NCBI RefSeq assembly: GCF_000213175.1
Contig: NW_009799103.1
Location: 1,115,161 to 1,179,160 of the forward strand
From: Neurospora tetrasperma FGSC 2508
Lineage: Eukaryota; Ascomycota; Sordariomycetes; Sordariales; Sordariaceae
Length of the DNA stretch: 64,000 nt
Reading direction: 5' to 3'
The notes beneath the pieces were generated by a model. That model made no database searches. It had not been told where the DNA came from and worked only from the letters and a program-made list of their open reading frames with translations. Position numbers and translations under genes: made by a program. Positions 45,646-56,120 of the stretch are shown in pieces (within the stretch, counting starts at the first letter, position 1; the number at the start of each line of letters is the position of its first letter).

Positions 45646-47078
45646 CCAAAGATCCGAGATCCTAGACCTGTAGATTACCTAGGTACGGTGGTACCACAGT
45701 AGATACATCAACGGGAGAATACATGCTACCACGAAGTAGATGATGAATGATTTGTTGTCTCCTTGGGTGGCCTTGCACTGAATGCGATTCGAGGACTGGG
45801 CTATCTACAGACAAGTTTTGCCCGACGGGTGGATGTAAGGTACTGGCCTGCATAAGGGGGCTACCAAGTGCTATGGGGGGTAACAAAACCCAGAACAAGG
45901 AGTACGGAGCCGACCAGATGTCCCACTCTACTTTCTCAAGTAGGACGATCACGTCCTAAGCTTCGGGTGCTGGACCTCAACAGGGAGGGCATTTATGACG
46001 GTTGAGGACCTTCCCCTGGGCGACTTTTCACTTCTTGTATCAGAGGCCAGATCAAGAGCAAGGAAGCGATTCGGGATGAGATCACAAATATGCTCTTGAC
46101 TGGAACGCTTGAAGGGCGTCTGACCGCTTCTGTGGCTTGCTATAGAAGTTTCGTCCTGCAAAATGGCTATACAAGCTCCTCGGATGCTTCTCTGTCCTCA
46201 TGCTCTCCCGCATATCTGTCTATCTCTTCACCAATATCTATAATCCCAGTCATTGGGGCTAGAAATGGCGCCCTTTGAACATCCTAGGCTCTACCTGGGC
46301 CGACAGTGGCTGTTGGGTTGGTTCGAAAGTTGCGAAACCTTAAGTACAAAACGACGTTTCAAGTCCAGACGAGTACTTTGGTTACCTCTTAACCTGTCCA
46401 TCGTCACGACACTTCGCTGTATACGTGCGACGCGCCCACATGGTATGCCCACCACTGGCTTGGTTCTCAGTTCGCCATTTACAGCAACAGGGCCTGAACT
46501 TCAGCTCGCTATCGGTAGCTTTCACGATTATCGAATCAGGGAGTGGGCGGTATCGAGTAGCGACGTGATGAAGATAGGGGGGTGTGGCCGTGGCTGCGGT
46601 TACGGTCGCGCTTCTGTCCATGCTTGCGGTCGGTCTTGCGGTGGCAGGTGGTGCTTTTATAGGTACGATCGGGGTTCGGCGTCACGGTTAGGATCGTGGT
46701 CGCTTTCGAACGGGCAACCAAAATAGTATTAGCCACGTGTCTGAAGAGGTCCGATTTCCTTATAGCAGTGTCGGTTAGTCAAGGATTAAAGCAAACACAC
46801 GCGCTGGAGAGAAAATAGGCCCTGGCCCCTCGCAGCACTGGGTTGATGTTGGTTTGGGACGGCCCCTATAAGTAGCCGAGAGACATCTGAGTTTGGAGCA
46901 GTATTTAGGCGCAATTGGAAATGGTGGATACAGAATAAGAGCCCGAGGCTTGGGTACCTCTACACAAGGTGATTCAGGGCAAGAAAGGTTGTAGGCAGGC
47001 TGTCACTAACCCGTAGCCTTGCGTTCACATCATCTGCAGCAAACATTTCCGACTGCATCAAAGATTCCTGCCAAGAGG
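45646..47078. other. Intergenic, no gene seen
   Basis: Several short frames without motifs. No RNA gene or delimited repeat is supported. Confidence 0.35.
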
Positions 47079-47402
47079 TACCGTATAACTCCGGGGGATA
47101 GCTTTTGAACCTCCAAGGAAACCAGGGCAGGCAGGATCTGTAAGCATACTGCCTGAATATGTACATTTTATGCCCGCAAAAAAGAATAAGGGAGATGCGT
47201 TGCCACCCCGGAGCACTGTAGATTCGATTCATCTTGTACCCCACCTTTTTGACCTATCTTTCCAAGGCACTGGAGGGTAGAGACATTCAGAGTCACCGTC
47301 TTCCATAGAAATGTTGGTGGGCATGAGGCATTTTGCAGTATGCTTACAGACCATGCCTGATTTCCCTGGAAAGCTATCCCCCAGAACTTGAATTCTACGG
47401 TA
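47079..47402. mobile_element. Imperfect inverted-repeat element of about 324 bp
   Basis: 47079-47152 and 47335-47402 are diverged reverse complements of about 70 bp. They share TACCGTA at the outer end, CGGGGGATAGCTTT / CTGGGGGATAGCTTT and TCTGTAAGCATACTGC at the inner end. The outermost TA may be a target duplication. The interior of about 180 bp is non-coding. It is a MITE-like element older than the one at 44952. Confidence 0.65.
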
Positions 47403-47808
47403 CACTCGTCAGTGGGCCACTGTCACTACGAGTCCGTCTGGGGGCTGGACCTCGAAGGGTGGGGTGTTTGACTTCTCTTGAGGCGTGCCTGCCTTCCCGG
47501 TTTTCAACCACTGCAACTGGGACACTCATCTGTTGACCGCTTTTGACAAGCAAGAAACACTTAAATGACCCTTTGCTCCTTCCCTCTGACCTTTTCAAAG
47601 ACTACGTCTGTCATGGATGCCTGATTTTCCGCCCTTCGATCAAAAATTTTCCTCCCACTCCCCTCGTCGTCTCGTCGATTCCGTCGCACTGAATTGAAGT
47701 CGAGCTCCTTAACCCTCGTACTTCGAATCAACTCTTCCCATACTTCATTCCTTTCAACCTGTCTACTGTCTAATCCCTTTGCCCGTTTTGGGGCCTCAAT
47801 CCCCTGAA

Positions 47809-49239
47809 ATGGACAGCGCCGTCGAGATGCGCACCCACAAGATGACCACGCGGTCACTGGCCACCGCCCAAGAGCAGCAGCCCAGTTCCCGCAAGGCAAG
47901 GTCCCAACGACTCAATCAGCGCTTGCGGAAGAAGTTTCACCAGTTCTCCAACTTTCCGTACGAGATACGCCTCATGATTTGGGAAGAATTCCTCAATGAT
48001 TACGAAGACAATCCATCCGTTGCTTGGACACTGATCTGGGGCATGGACGACCCGGACGACCATTCTGATCCCACAAACATTCGCTTGCGTCCGTACATCT
48101 TCATCCAGGGACACTGCCAAAACGATCGTCTGGTAGAGTACAACTCGAACCCCCTTCTGAGAGTCAGCAAGGAGGCACGTATTGCGGCCCTTCGCAATCA
48201 GCGCTATGTCAGTATCCGCGCCTGGGACCTCGACATGAACATCATCGTGCGACCGTCAATGGACTACTTTTACATCGATTCGATCACATGTCGCGCAATG
48301 TTCAAATTCCGTCTTCAAGACTTCACGGAGGAATATGGAAACCCAACTACCTTTACCCTCGCAGAGGATATGAGCTTCGTCAAACATGCATTTGTTCGAG
48401 ATCTCGACTTCTTCAAGGTTGACAAGGATAAGGAATGCTTCAATATTCACAAGAATGCACCCGCAGCAATATGCACGTGGTGTGCTCTGGACAAACTCTT
48501 CAACAACTGTCTCGGCACCACGCAGACTATTGTCACTATTCTCTACGACTATGAAGATGTCCTTGATGATACTATTGATTGGGAGGACAGACTTGACTTT
48601 GGCTCGCGGTTATTTTCCGGCAGTCGTTTGTGGCCACTCTGGGCCCAATACAGCTATTTGTGTGGGGAGTTCATCACTGACGAAGACTGCACAATTGGAT
48701 GGGAACTAGTCTGGGAGGAGCTTACTGGTCCAGATGCAGATCAAGCGCTTCAAGATCTTCCCTTTTCTGGGTACTGGTGCCATATCTGCAATGAGCCGGT
48801 TCCGGGTGACACCGATCCTGACCTGATGTACGAGAGAGTGCGTCAGTCTCTTCGATCCGCGAAGACTCGCAAAGTTAGGCCTCGTCGACCGGTGAGAAGT
48901 CTGCCGCATGGAAGATCGGTTCTTTTGGAGGACTCTGGCCTTGCTTTGAGACGCCAGCCGCCCCGTGATACCATCGAGCTTCGGACTACATGTGTCGCAG
49001 AATGCGAGAACGGTGTACACGAATATCCGGCCAGAACAGGGGGTCCCCCCGCGGGTGGTGACGGCGTTGAGGGTGGTGATGACAACGAAGGTAGTGATGC
49101 TTGGCTGAACTGGCGTCTTGTTAATGAAGGAATTCATTATGGCGAAACAAGCGATGAAGACGACAATATGGACGATGACACTGATGCTGAGTCAAACCAG
49201 GAGGAGGATGATCAGTCTGAGGGATCGCTCGACGACTGA
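47809..49239 (+). CDS. 2EXR-domain protein
   Basis: A single exon of 476 residues; the first ATG in frame is at 47809. After a basic, Gln/Arg-rich lead, residues about 43-160 form a 2EXR domain: FHQFSNFPYEIRLMIWEEFL, then RPYIFIQGHC, NPLLRVSKEARIAALR and SMDYFYIDSIT. The 2EXR family is large and fungus-specific, F-box-like at its start, with unknown biochemical role. The middle part contains a CTWC and, near residue 325, WCHICNEPVPGD, a possible zinc-binding pair. The last 60 residues are strongly acidic (DEDDNMDDDTDAE...). No signal peptide or membrane segment is seen, so it is probably intracellular. Confidence 0.85.
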   Translation: MDSAVEMRTHKMTTRSLATAQEQQPSSRKARSQRLNQRLRKKFHQFSNFPYEIRLMIWEEFLNDYEDNPSVAWTLIWGMDDPDDHSDPTNIRLRPYIFIQGHCQNDRLVEYNSNPLLRVSKEARIAALRNQRYVSIRAWDLDMNIIVRPSMDYFYIDSITCRAMFKFRLQDFTEEYGNPTTFTLAEDMSFVKHAFVRDLDFFKVDKDKECFNIHKNAPAAICTWCALDKLFNNCLGTTQTIVTILYDYEDVLDDTIDWEDRLDFGSRLFSGSRLWPLWAQYSYLCGEFITDEDCTIGWELVWEELTGPDADQALQDLPFSGYWCHICNEPVPGDTDPDLMYERVRQSLRSAKTRKVRPRRPVRSLPHGRSVLLEDSGLALRRQPPRDTIELRTTCVAECENGVHEYPARTGGPPAGGDGVEGGDDNEGSDAWLNWRLVNEGIHYGETSDEDDNMDDDTDAESNQEEDDQSEGSLDD

Positions 49240-50147
49240 CAAGAGCGATATCTTTGGTCAGCTCTCGCATTCTGACTTGTCAGCTGGCTGAAACAATCAC
49301 AAAAACATGTCAGTATGTCATTGATGTGTTCACTGTCTACTTTTCCTTGGTCTTGAACAAGTAGACTAATATGGGATTCACTGTTGCGTTCCGGATCATG
49401 TGCCCAGGGAAGAAATGTAGAAAGGGCAGGAGTTGTTCGAATTCTGGTCGTCATACGCATCAAGGTCTGTAACAGGTATATGTATTGAATACCTATCTAT
49501 CTATTAGAGGAGGGAGGAGCTGAGAACCGATAAACATGTATGCTGTGTGTATGTACGTTGAACGCTCTCAATCGTGAGCTGAATTACTTCATTATTTCCC
49601 ATGGCCCATACTCACATATCTCGCCGCTCTACATGCCAAGGAGGAGATCGTGTAATAAGGTGAATCTTGTTCAGTTGGAAGGTCCTGGGACTTGTCAATC
49701 GCAGCAGGAACTGGTACCCACACAGGTGTGGTGTCCTGGTTTCGCTGGCGCTAACCAAGGGGGCTGCCATCGGGCTACCTCTATATCGATAAGGATCCAA
49801 GAAAAGTTATCAACGCACAATGCAACAAGGATTACAAGAAATGGCCTTTTGGTCTTTAATTGTTTGACTCCGATCGCGAACCGCAGACAACGAACATGGC
49901 ACCACACGCAGACGTATTCGCTCCCTAACTGCTACGAGAGACTACCCGAGGACCAGTTTGTGGGGATGTCAGTGAGAGCAACCAAATCTTTCTTGCTTTC
50001 TTTTATCGACTTTTTACTTATTGCTTGTGAACGATCGAAGAGCTTTGAGCACATCTTTCTGGTGTTTCACGACCAGGACTCTCTCGAGCAACCGACCCGC
50101 TTCCAAGCTCATCAGCTCAAGATTTCAATCACGAACGTCGCTATCAA
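49240..50147. other. Intergenic, no gene seen
   Basis: 3' flank of the 2EXR gene. The plus-strand frame 49540-50220 has no family motif or splice support and is not accepted. Confidence 0.4.
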
Positions 50148-50415
50148 GTGCATACATCCGTCACCCTGCGCAAGACATCGGGCTTGTACGTCAACCGAGG
50201 CTCCGCGGAGTGCGCCGTGACGCCCGCGAAGCTCCCCGATATAGTCATTGCGCGCCAGAACACCGAGGATCTATACACCGAGGGTGACAATACGTCCGAA
50301 ATGCACGAGCCCCGAGGGTAAAACGTCCGAGCCCATCGAGGGCATCTCGCAGCGCGCCTCTTCGCGCATCACGATCGTCGCCAGTGGGATTGCCCTCGGT
50401 CACCAAAAAGATTAG
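50148..50415 (+). pseudogene. Fragment of isocitrate/isopropylmalate dehydrogenase-type gene
   Basis: One frame reads VHTSVTLRKTSGLYVNRG, then KLPDIVIARQNTEDLYTEG, the hallmark (P)DIVIVR.NTE.LY of the NAD-dependent isocitrate/isopropylmalate dehydrogenase family. The frame then ends at TAA near 50320, and the continuation EGISQRASSRIT, which matches the next block of the family, is one frame over and ends at 50415. The beginning and the large C-terminal part of the enzyme are missing. It is a decayed piece of a host-type or bacterial-type enzyme gene. A full-length parent is not in the window. Confidence 0.6.
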
Positions 50416-53149
50416 CGAGAGCGCTTAGCCTTTTTCATCCGCAGTGGTCTCCTCGTAACCGCCAGACCCAAGACGAACCGAACCAATCAATCCCAACCCA
50501 CGAAACGGAAGGCAAACACGGGCAACAAAGCTGTCGGATACCCAGACATGACGAGTTATGATGTCGAGCACCCTGGAGGGCCGGTATCTTGGTAGACCAA
50601 AGGCTGTGATGCTGAGCCTTTGAAACATTTCAAAGGGTCCGGTCCGAAACAAGCAACCTGCACCCAAATGGCTATGGTCGGTTCTCGACTTCAAGGATCC
50701 CTTGGGACAGACGAACGTGAAAAGAGGCTGATAAGGCCAAGAGCTGATACACACTAGTCATTCACATTGTACGAGAAATTTCTGGGCGTTTTTCCCTTAG
50801 ACCGCTAGTCTACTGGTGCAGCGAGGCCTCTTTGCCCTGCACCCCTGTCTTTGATAGAGGGTTCTGGCACTTCCCGAATCCCCTCCTTCGCAACCCTTCA
50901 TGCTTGGTATCGCCGGCTATAACTATATTGGCGATTCCCTCCAGCTTCAGTTAGCTGGATCTCTCCATTAAGACCGACACGCATCATAATCCCCATCTTT
51001 CTTGGTCCATCTCCTACATTACCTACCAAAACTCAAGAGTCGGTGCCGGAAGCACTAAGTCTTCTTCCGTTCCTCAATTCACGCGTACTGACAGATGCAA
51101 TGCTCCAGCCGATACCAAGAATCTAGGTAAAGCCTTAAGTACCTACAATCGCTCTTCATTCCTCTCTATGCACGCACCAGTGCTAGGAAACTAGCGAAAC
51201 AAACAAACCTCAACTTGAACCGACACCACCCGATTTTGCTTTGCGTCCGATTATTGCCAATCAGCCCGTCCCGTGTCTCGATGATCCAAACACCGGTGCC
51301 ACCACCACCACAGAAGAATAGACACAAGATGATACTGAACAAAGCACCGAGATGGTGATGAACTTGTTGATTTGGAGGCAGACAGAACACGGGTCCTCTA
51401 GAGAATGTGGGACCCTGACTATATACAAGACTGATCCATGTGTCAATTGAGACCATGCGTAGCAACTGTCCTACTCAATATCCACCTCCTAAAGATACAA
51501 TCCGGGTCTTTTTCCATCTTTCGCCACGGCCTCTCAAAGACTTTCCAAATGTGGTCACCACCCTTCTCGTTGTTCGATTCCCAACACGCCTGGCCTTGGT
51601 CCCAGTGTTTTTTTCTGTCGTTTCTTCTACCTTCCCAACACATTCAAAAGGCCCTAGCCAACGATGAGTATGCAATCCCCTCTGTCCCAGAACGGCTGCC
51701 CCAGCTCTAGTGCATTCTCAAAGTTGCCCGTTTCCCGCAATATGTTCTAGTTCTAGTCCACTGTTCATGCGAGACTTTTCCTCCCTTTAGCTCGTTCCCC
51801 AAACTATACGCCCGCTCAACAATAAATTCTCTTCTCTCCTGCCTTCTGATCTTCCTTTCTTGCCTCACCAATATCTCCCTGCTGCCCCATCTTTTCTTCT
51901 TGTTGTTGCTGTCGTTATGGCTGCTGTTGACAATTGATGTCTCGACAGCCTGGATCGCGATATCGAAGTGGACGCTCGCCGCGATCGACCAGAGTGATTG
52001 GAAGACGACGAGCTGGGTGGCCAACATCGTGAGTTTCCCGTTTGTCTGTTAGGTAGAGGTAGTTTAGCATTTCGATGACATGTCGAACAGGGAAGTTCTG
52101 GAGCTCTTGATCATTGGCCTTTCAAAAGAGATACTCTCGTCCGTGTAGAGCGATATGGGACAATGGCAAGGGTTTGTGACGCTATAGAGACCTCTGATGG
52201 GCATCCTCCAATGCCTCTCTTGATCTTCTCCAAGGCCCTCCAGACTGGCAGATAGGCCTCTAAAACCAAAATACCCGATAAAAAGCCAAAATTTGTTCTA
52301 TAGGTAGCCAGTAAAGTTTTAGCTGTATTGTACCAGATTACCTAGCAAACAAACCAGGGCTAGATTGTAAATTGTAGAGGCTTACCATGATGACAATTAT
52401 CGTGGCAATCAAGACTTTAGCTGTGGTAAAGGCGCGCGTTGGAACCATTAACGGATAATCCGCCTATTTTTCGACTGTTAGATCGCGTGCCTGGTCCATG
52501 TCCATAATCCCATTAACCGTTGTCAGCTCGCAACATAGCGTTGCGCTCAGTGAACAATTGAGTCTAGCTGTTATCTTATGTCAACCGCGCAAAACCTCTC
52601 TCTCTACAATACAGCCGTTAATGACGGAATCAGTGGAAGACATCCTAGACCATGTGTGACCAAAGACAAAAAGCACAACAAGACCATGCAAATGAAGAAG
52701 AGAAACGCAACATTGTATTCATTTAACCAATCCCCAGAGTCATCCAAACTTTTCCTTCAGTCTAATGTAAACTCCTTTCCCTTGTCTAATGCAAAGCCCT
52801 TTTCCTCGTCTAATGCAAACCTCACGTACCCTTTCTTGCGCCTGTTTCCAAGTGGCCTTTTCAAAAACACCTTAGCATCTTCATGCTCTCACGTAGATAC
52901 TTGAGAGGGTTGTACGGGATGGGTTGCCGAGAGTTTGCCGCTGGGTCGGTCTGTACGATGTCGATGTTTCGTTCGTGCATTACCGTCTGAGGGCCGGTGA
53001 AAGCCTGAATCCTCTGACCATCAGCGTGCTGGACCTACCAGCCGCAACTGACTCCTGTGGGGTTGAAAACCGTATCATGCTTGAGCTTATACATCGACAC
53101 CGGAGTGAAGTCTGCGTCTCTGAAGGCAACATGAATGGCAGGCAGCAGG
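50416..53149. other. Intergenic, no gene supported
   Basis: 2.7 kb. The minus frame 51707-52027 has an ATG start but no motif and opposes a good plus-strand donor (GTGAGT at 52028), so neither strand is convincing. A short minisatellite lies at 52759-52830. Confidence 0.3.
52759..52830. repeat. 24-bp minisatellite, three copies
   Basis: The unit GTCTAATG(C/T)AAA(C/G) followed by a pyrimidine-rich tail occurs three times head to tail, with increasing divergence in the tail. Confidence 0.7.
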
Positions 53150-53484
53150 TCAACCGCCACGGCTGATCTTGATGGTGCGGATGAGGGCACTGCTGCTGAA
53201 GATGCCGCGCTTGCTGTTGGCTGCCATGTTGATGTTGCTGGCGCTCCTGCTGTTGCTGCCGTTGTTGCTGCTGCTTTCAAATCCGCTGCTGCTGTCCCTG
53301 TTGCGAATAAAAGTTGGCGCGGGCCGATGAGAATGATGATGGAAGGAGGAGATGTTGATGCTTACCTTTGAGGTAGGGTTGTCTCGCCTGTGACAAGGTA
53401 CAGAAATAGTTCGAAAAGATGGCACATGATGCCGATTGTGTAAACGATGGCAAAGTCGCCGACGACAAGAAGAGTGGAGAGCAT
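53150..53484 (-). CDS. Small membrane peptide, two exons, unknown function
   Basis: Exon 1 (53484-53366) encodes MLSTLLVVGDFAIVYTIGIM followed by CHLFELFLYLVTGETTLPQ. A 68-nt intron (GTAAGC...AACAG, 53365-53298) keeps phase into exon 2 (53297-53150), which encodes a Ser/Asn-rich tail (SSSGFESSSNNGSNS...) ending RTIKISRGG. The product is 88 residues: one, possibly two, hydrophobic helices and a hydrophilic tail. A TATATAAG box lies at 53690-53697 about 200 nt upstream, and a 35-codon upstream frame in good initiation context (CACCATGTC) covers 53610-53503. I recognise no family. The support is the combination of start, splice sites, phase and TATA box, not homology. Confidence 0.5.
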
Positions 53485-53502
53485 TTTGGTGGTTGTGAGA
53501 GT

Positions 53503-53610
53503 TCAAATTGTCAAGTGCAAGAGAGCTTCGATGATGCAAAATGGATCAGAAAATGGTTTCTGGTGATGGTGTTGAACCATATGAAAGGGAGTGATCACGG
53601 TGAACGACAT
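53503..53610 (-). CDS. Upstream ORF in the leader of the small membrane peptide gene
   Basis: 35 codons (MSFTVITPFHMVQHHHQKPF...ALLHLTI, stop TGA) in a strong start context, ending 18 nt before the next ATG. It could be a translated leader peptide that limits initiation downstream, or a chance frame. Confidence 0.3.
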   Translation of the reverse strand: MSFTVITPFHMVQHHHQKPFSDPFCIIEALLHLTI

Positions 53611-53689
53611 GGTGGCGGTGAAAATCTTGATTGATTGAAGAGGAGGAGAGAAAGAAGGAAGAAGGAGGACCAAGGCTGACTTATATACA

Positions 53690-53697
53690 GGGTAGCC
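53690..53697 (-). promoter_or_regulatory. TATA box of the small membrane peptide gene
   Basis: TATATAAG on the minus strand, about 80 nt before the upstream ORF and 205 nt before the main ATG. Confidence 0.45.
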
Positions 53698-55031
53698 ATA
53701 TGTTGATCGTATCCACTGGTGCCATGAGAATGCCAAGAACTGGTGACGGCTTCGACAGATGGAAACTGGAAAGCGTGGCTGCAAACAACTGTGTGTGTTC
53801 ATGATGAAACGTGGAAAGAGAAGAGGAACTGGGAGTTAAAGAGACCAGGGGCACCTTACACCACGACATCTCCCTACATCCGTGCTCGCAACCGGCAAGA
53901 ATCCCCCTATACATTGTGCTCCTGAGTTGCATGTATCATATTTGTCCTTACCTTGTCCTACGGTGTCTTGGTCTTTGCAGGTGTCGGAAATATCTCATTT
54001 GCACCTTGTCCTCTGTCTGGTACGTACAGCTTAACTGGTTCACCTACATATACACACCACCGCTGACGTCCTCTTTTCACAGGTCCTCTCTGATATCGTA
54101 TATCAATACTCCGTCCCTATCGATGTTCAGACGAATGCACATGTGTTATGCAGCCCTTCCGGCGCTAGCTAGTGCATCGCAGCCGCCGGTGATCGCCGCG
54201 AGGGGAGGCATGCGTCCGGATGACAAGCCAAGAATTCTCGGGACAGGGGTGCAGCCACTCCACATTTAAGGCTGACCAATGGGATGTAATACAATATGCA
54301 AGCTTAATTTGACAACAGGCCGTTTCTGAACGTCTTTTAATGCCTGATATCGAAAAAGTGGTGATGTTTGCCATTGTTGTTGCTCGACACAGATACCTCA
54401 ACTCCCCTTCAAGCACTCGCTAGCCACTACCTGCGAGGCCTGCGCTGCTGTTAGGGCCGCCTGAAATGCTACGTGTCGGGTGTTTTATTGCACAATTCAC
54501 AGGGGAAAGAACTGCTGTAGCCTGACCCGTCGGGCGCCGGACACTCCTCATTTTACACTTGATAGTTAGCTAGAAAATCTCACTGTAACTATTGACTCCC
54601 TCTCCAGTAGCTGGCAGTTACAGGTACTCAGGTACACTCTAATATGATGCCCCATAGTCATGTTACCGCCGGCCCTTTAGGGGCCTCGCTCACTATAACC
54701 TGACTTTGGTTCTGGGACAATACTGCCCTCAACACCTCCAAAGTCTTGCCCCCCAGGCTTCTACGACAGACCTTCTGACAGTATTACAGCGTCTTTTGGT
54801 AAGCCCACAAGTTCCTGTGGGTCACGTTTCCTCACAAATCAGGCCATGACATGTGAAACTTGATTACGTCAGGCAGCCTGGGCCCTGCTCCCTTAAATAC
54901 TAGGTCGCGTCCACTCGCACTTCTCCCTCTTCTCTTCTCTTTCCTCTTACAACAACAATCGTCTTTTGCACTTGCTGACAACCACGACTTTTTTTTGCTA
55001 CACAACTGCACTCAACAACAACAACTCCAAC
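53698..55031. other. Intergenic, no gene seen
   Basis: No supported coding or RNA feature. The last 150 bases, pyrimidine-rich with CAACAACAA runs, look like the leader of the ORF pair that starts at 55032. Confidence 0.35.
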
Positions 55032-55586
55032 ATGACTTCCTCTTCCGCTGCTAAGTCTCCCCTTCCGCCCCTCTCTGGTTTTTCGATGTTCCTGATTCGA
55101 CTAACCTTCCTTCTCTCTCTAGGTTTGATCGCAGCAATTGCTGCTGATCTTGCCCACATACTAACAGCAGCGTCGAACTTTGGTGTGCCTGTCTCGGACG
55201 AGGAGGTGGACGGCGAAGGGACCTAGATGGGACCGGAGCCTAAGCCGATTCTGAAGGAGCACCCAAAGGGAGACAAAACCCCGAAGCGCAAGCAGGTGCA
55301 CTTCGCTGAGGGGACCAAGCCCCCGATACCGGACAAGCGTCCGGAGGTGGTGAGTCGGGTTGCTGAGCCGAAGGCAGCAATGTCGGAAGCTCTCGATCAG
55401 TCTCGCCGCCTGCTGAACTCCGGTCGCACCCTCCATGCCCGGTTTCAAGCGTTCCGTCTCTCTGAGGCGAACAGGCGAGCTGAGCTGGAGAAAGCCGGTG
55501 GGAAGCCTCGGCAGTCTGGGGATCTGGGAAGGGTGCGCTCGGTCACATTCCGGGCCACTCGACCTGGGTCTCTAGATCGTCGGTAA
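55032..55586 (+). pseudogene. Two in-frame ORFs divided by a single TAG; possible gene
   Basis: 55032-55226 encodes 64 residues (MTSSSAAKSPLPPLSGFSMF, then a hydrophobic helix LIRLTFLLSLGLIAAIAADL and the tail VSDEEVDGEGT). A TAG follows, then directly ATG in the same frame, with 119 more codons (MGPEPKPILKEHPKGDKTPK...KQVHFAEGTKPP...RSVTFRATRPGSLDRR) to TAA at 55584-55586. That TAA lies in a GTAAGT donor; a CTGAC/TTTTAG acceptor follows at 55626, so splicing may extend the protein. Either one gene carries a CAG-to-TAG-like change (or a read-through stop or base error), or there are two separate small ORFs. The second part is basic and hydrophilic. No family is recognised. Confidence 0.4.
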
Positions 55587-55651
55587 GTTCACACTCTTCT
55601 ATCTCTGTTTGCTGACTTGACTTTTAGGTACCATCTTCTTATCATTCAGGT

Positions 55652-56120
55652 GTGTGTGTTTTTTTGTCTTGTTTTGCTTTTTTTCTGCTCTTGTTTTGCT
55701 CTTGGTCTGCTTCGAGTTTCGTTTCGCGTTTTGCTCTTGTTTTTGGTCTGCTTCGAGTTTTGCTTCGTGTTTTGTTCTTGTTCTGCTTCAAGTTTTGCTT
55801 CGTGTTTTGTTCTTGTTCTGCTTCGAGTTTTGCTTCGTGTCTTGCTCTGTTCTTGCTTTGTTTTCGGTTTTGCTTCTGCCTTTGGTTTCTGCTTTGGGTT
55901 GTTTGCTTTTGGATTTTCTGGCGTTTGACCATAGAGGACGAATGTTCTGCTTTTTGCTTTTGGTTTCTGCTTTTGGGTCTTTGCTTTTGGATTTTCGGGT
56001 TGGTTTCTGCTTTTGGGTCTTTGCTTTTGGATTTTCTGGCGTTTGACTATAGAGGAGGAATGGCTGCTTTCTGCTTTTGGTTTCTGCTCTTGGGTTTGGG
56101 TTTTGCTTTGGGTTTTGCTT
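55652..56120. repeat. T/G-rich low-complexity tract with diverged short repeats
   Basis: About 470 bases built from TTTTGCTTCG, TGTTCTTGTTCTGCTTCGAG and GCTTTTGGTTTCTGC units, almost without A on the plus strand. The tract is open in several frames on both strands only because stops need A or long T-A steps, so it yields misleading hydrophobic (plus) and Lys/Gln-rich (minus) frames. Confidence 0.8.

Noticed and set aside
49540-50220. 226-codon plus-strand frame
   Set aside because: No motif; its end overlaps in another frame the dehydrogenase fragment, which has real family signatures.
51707-52027. 106-codon minus-strand frame
   Set aside because: It has an ATG but no motif, and a good plus-strand donor overlaps its start; evidence for either strand is too weak.
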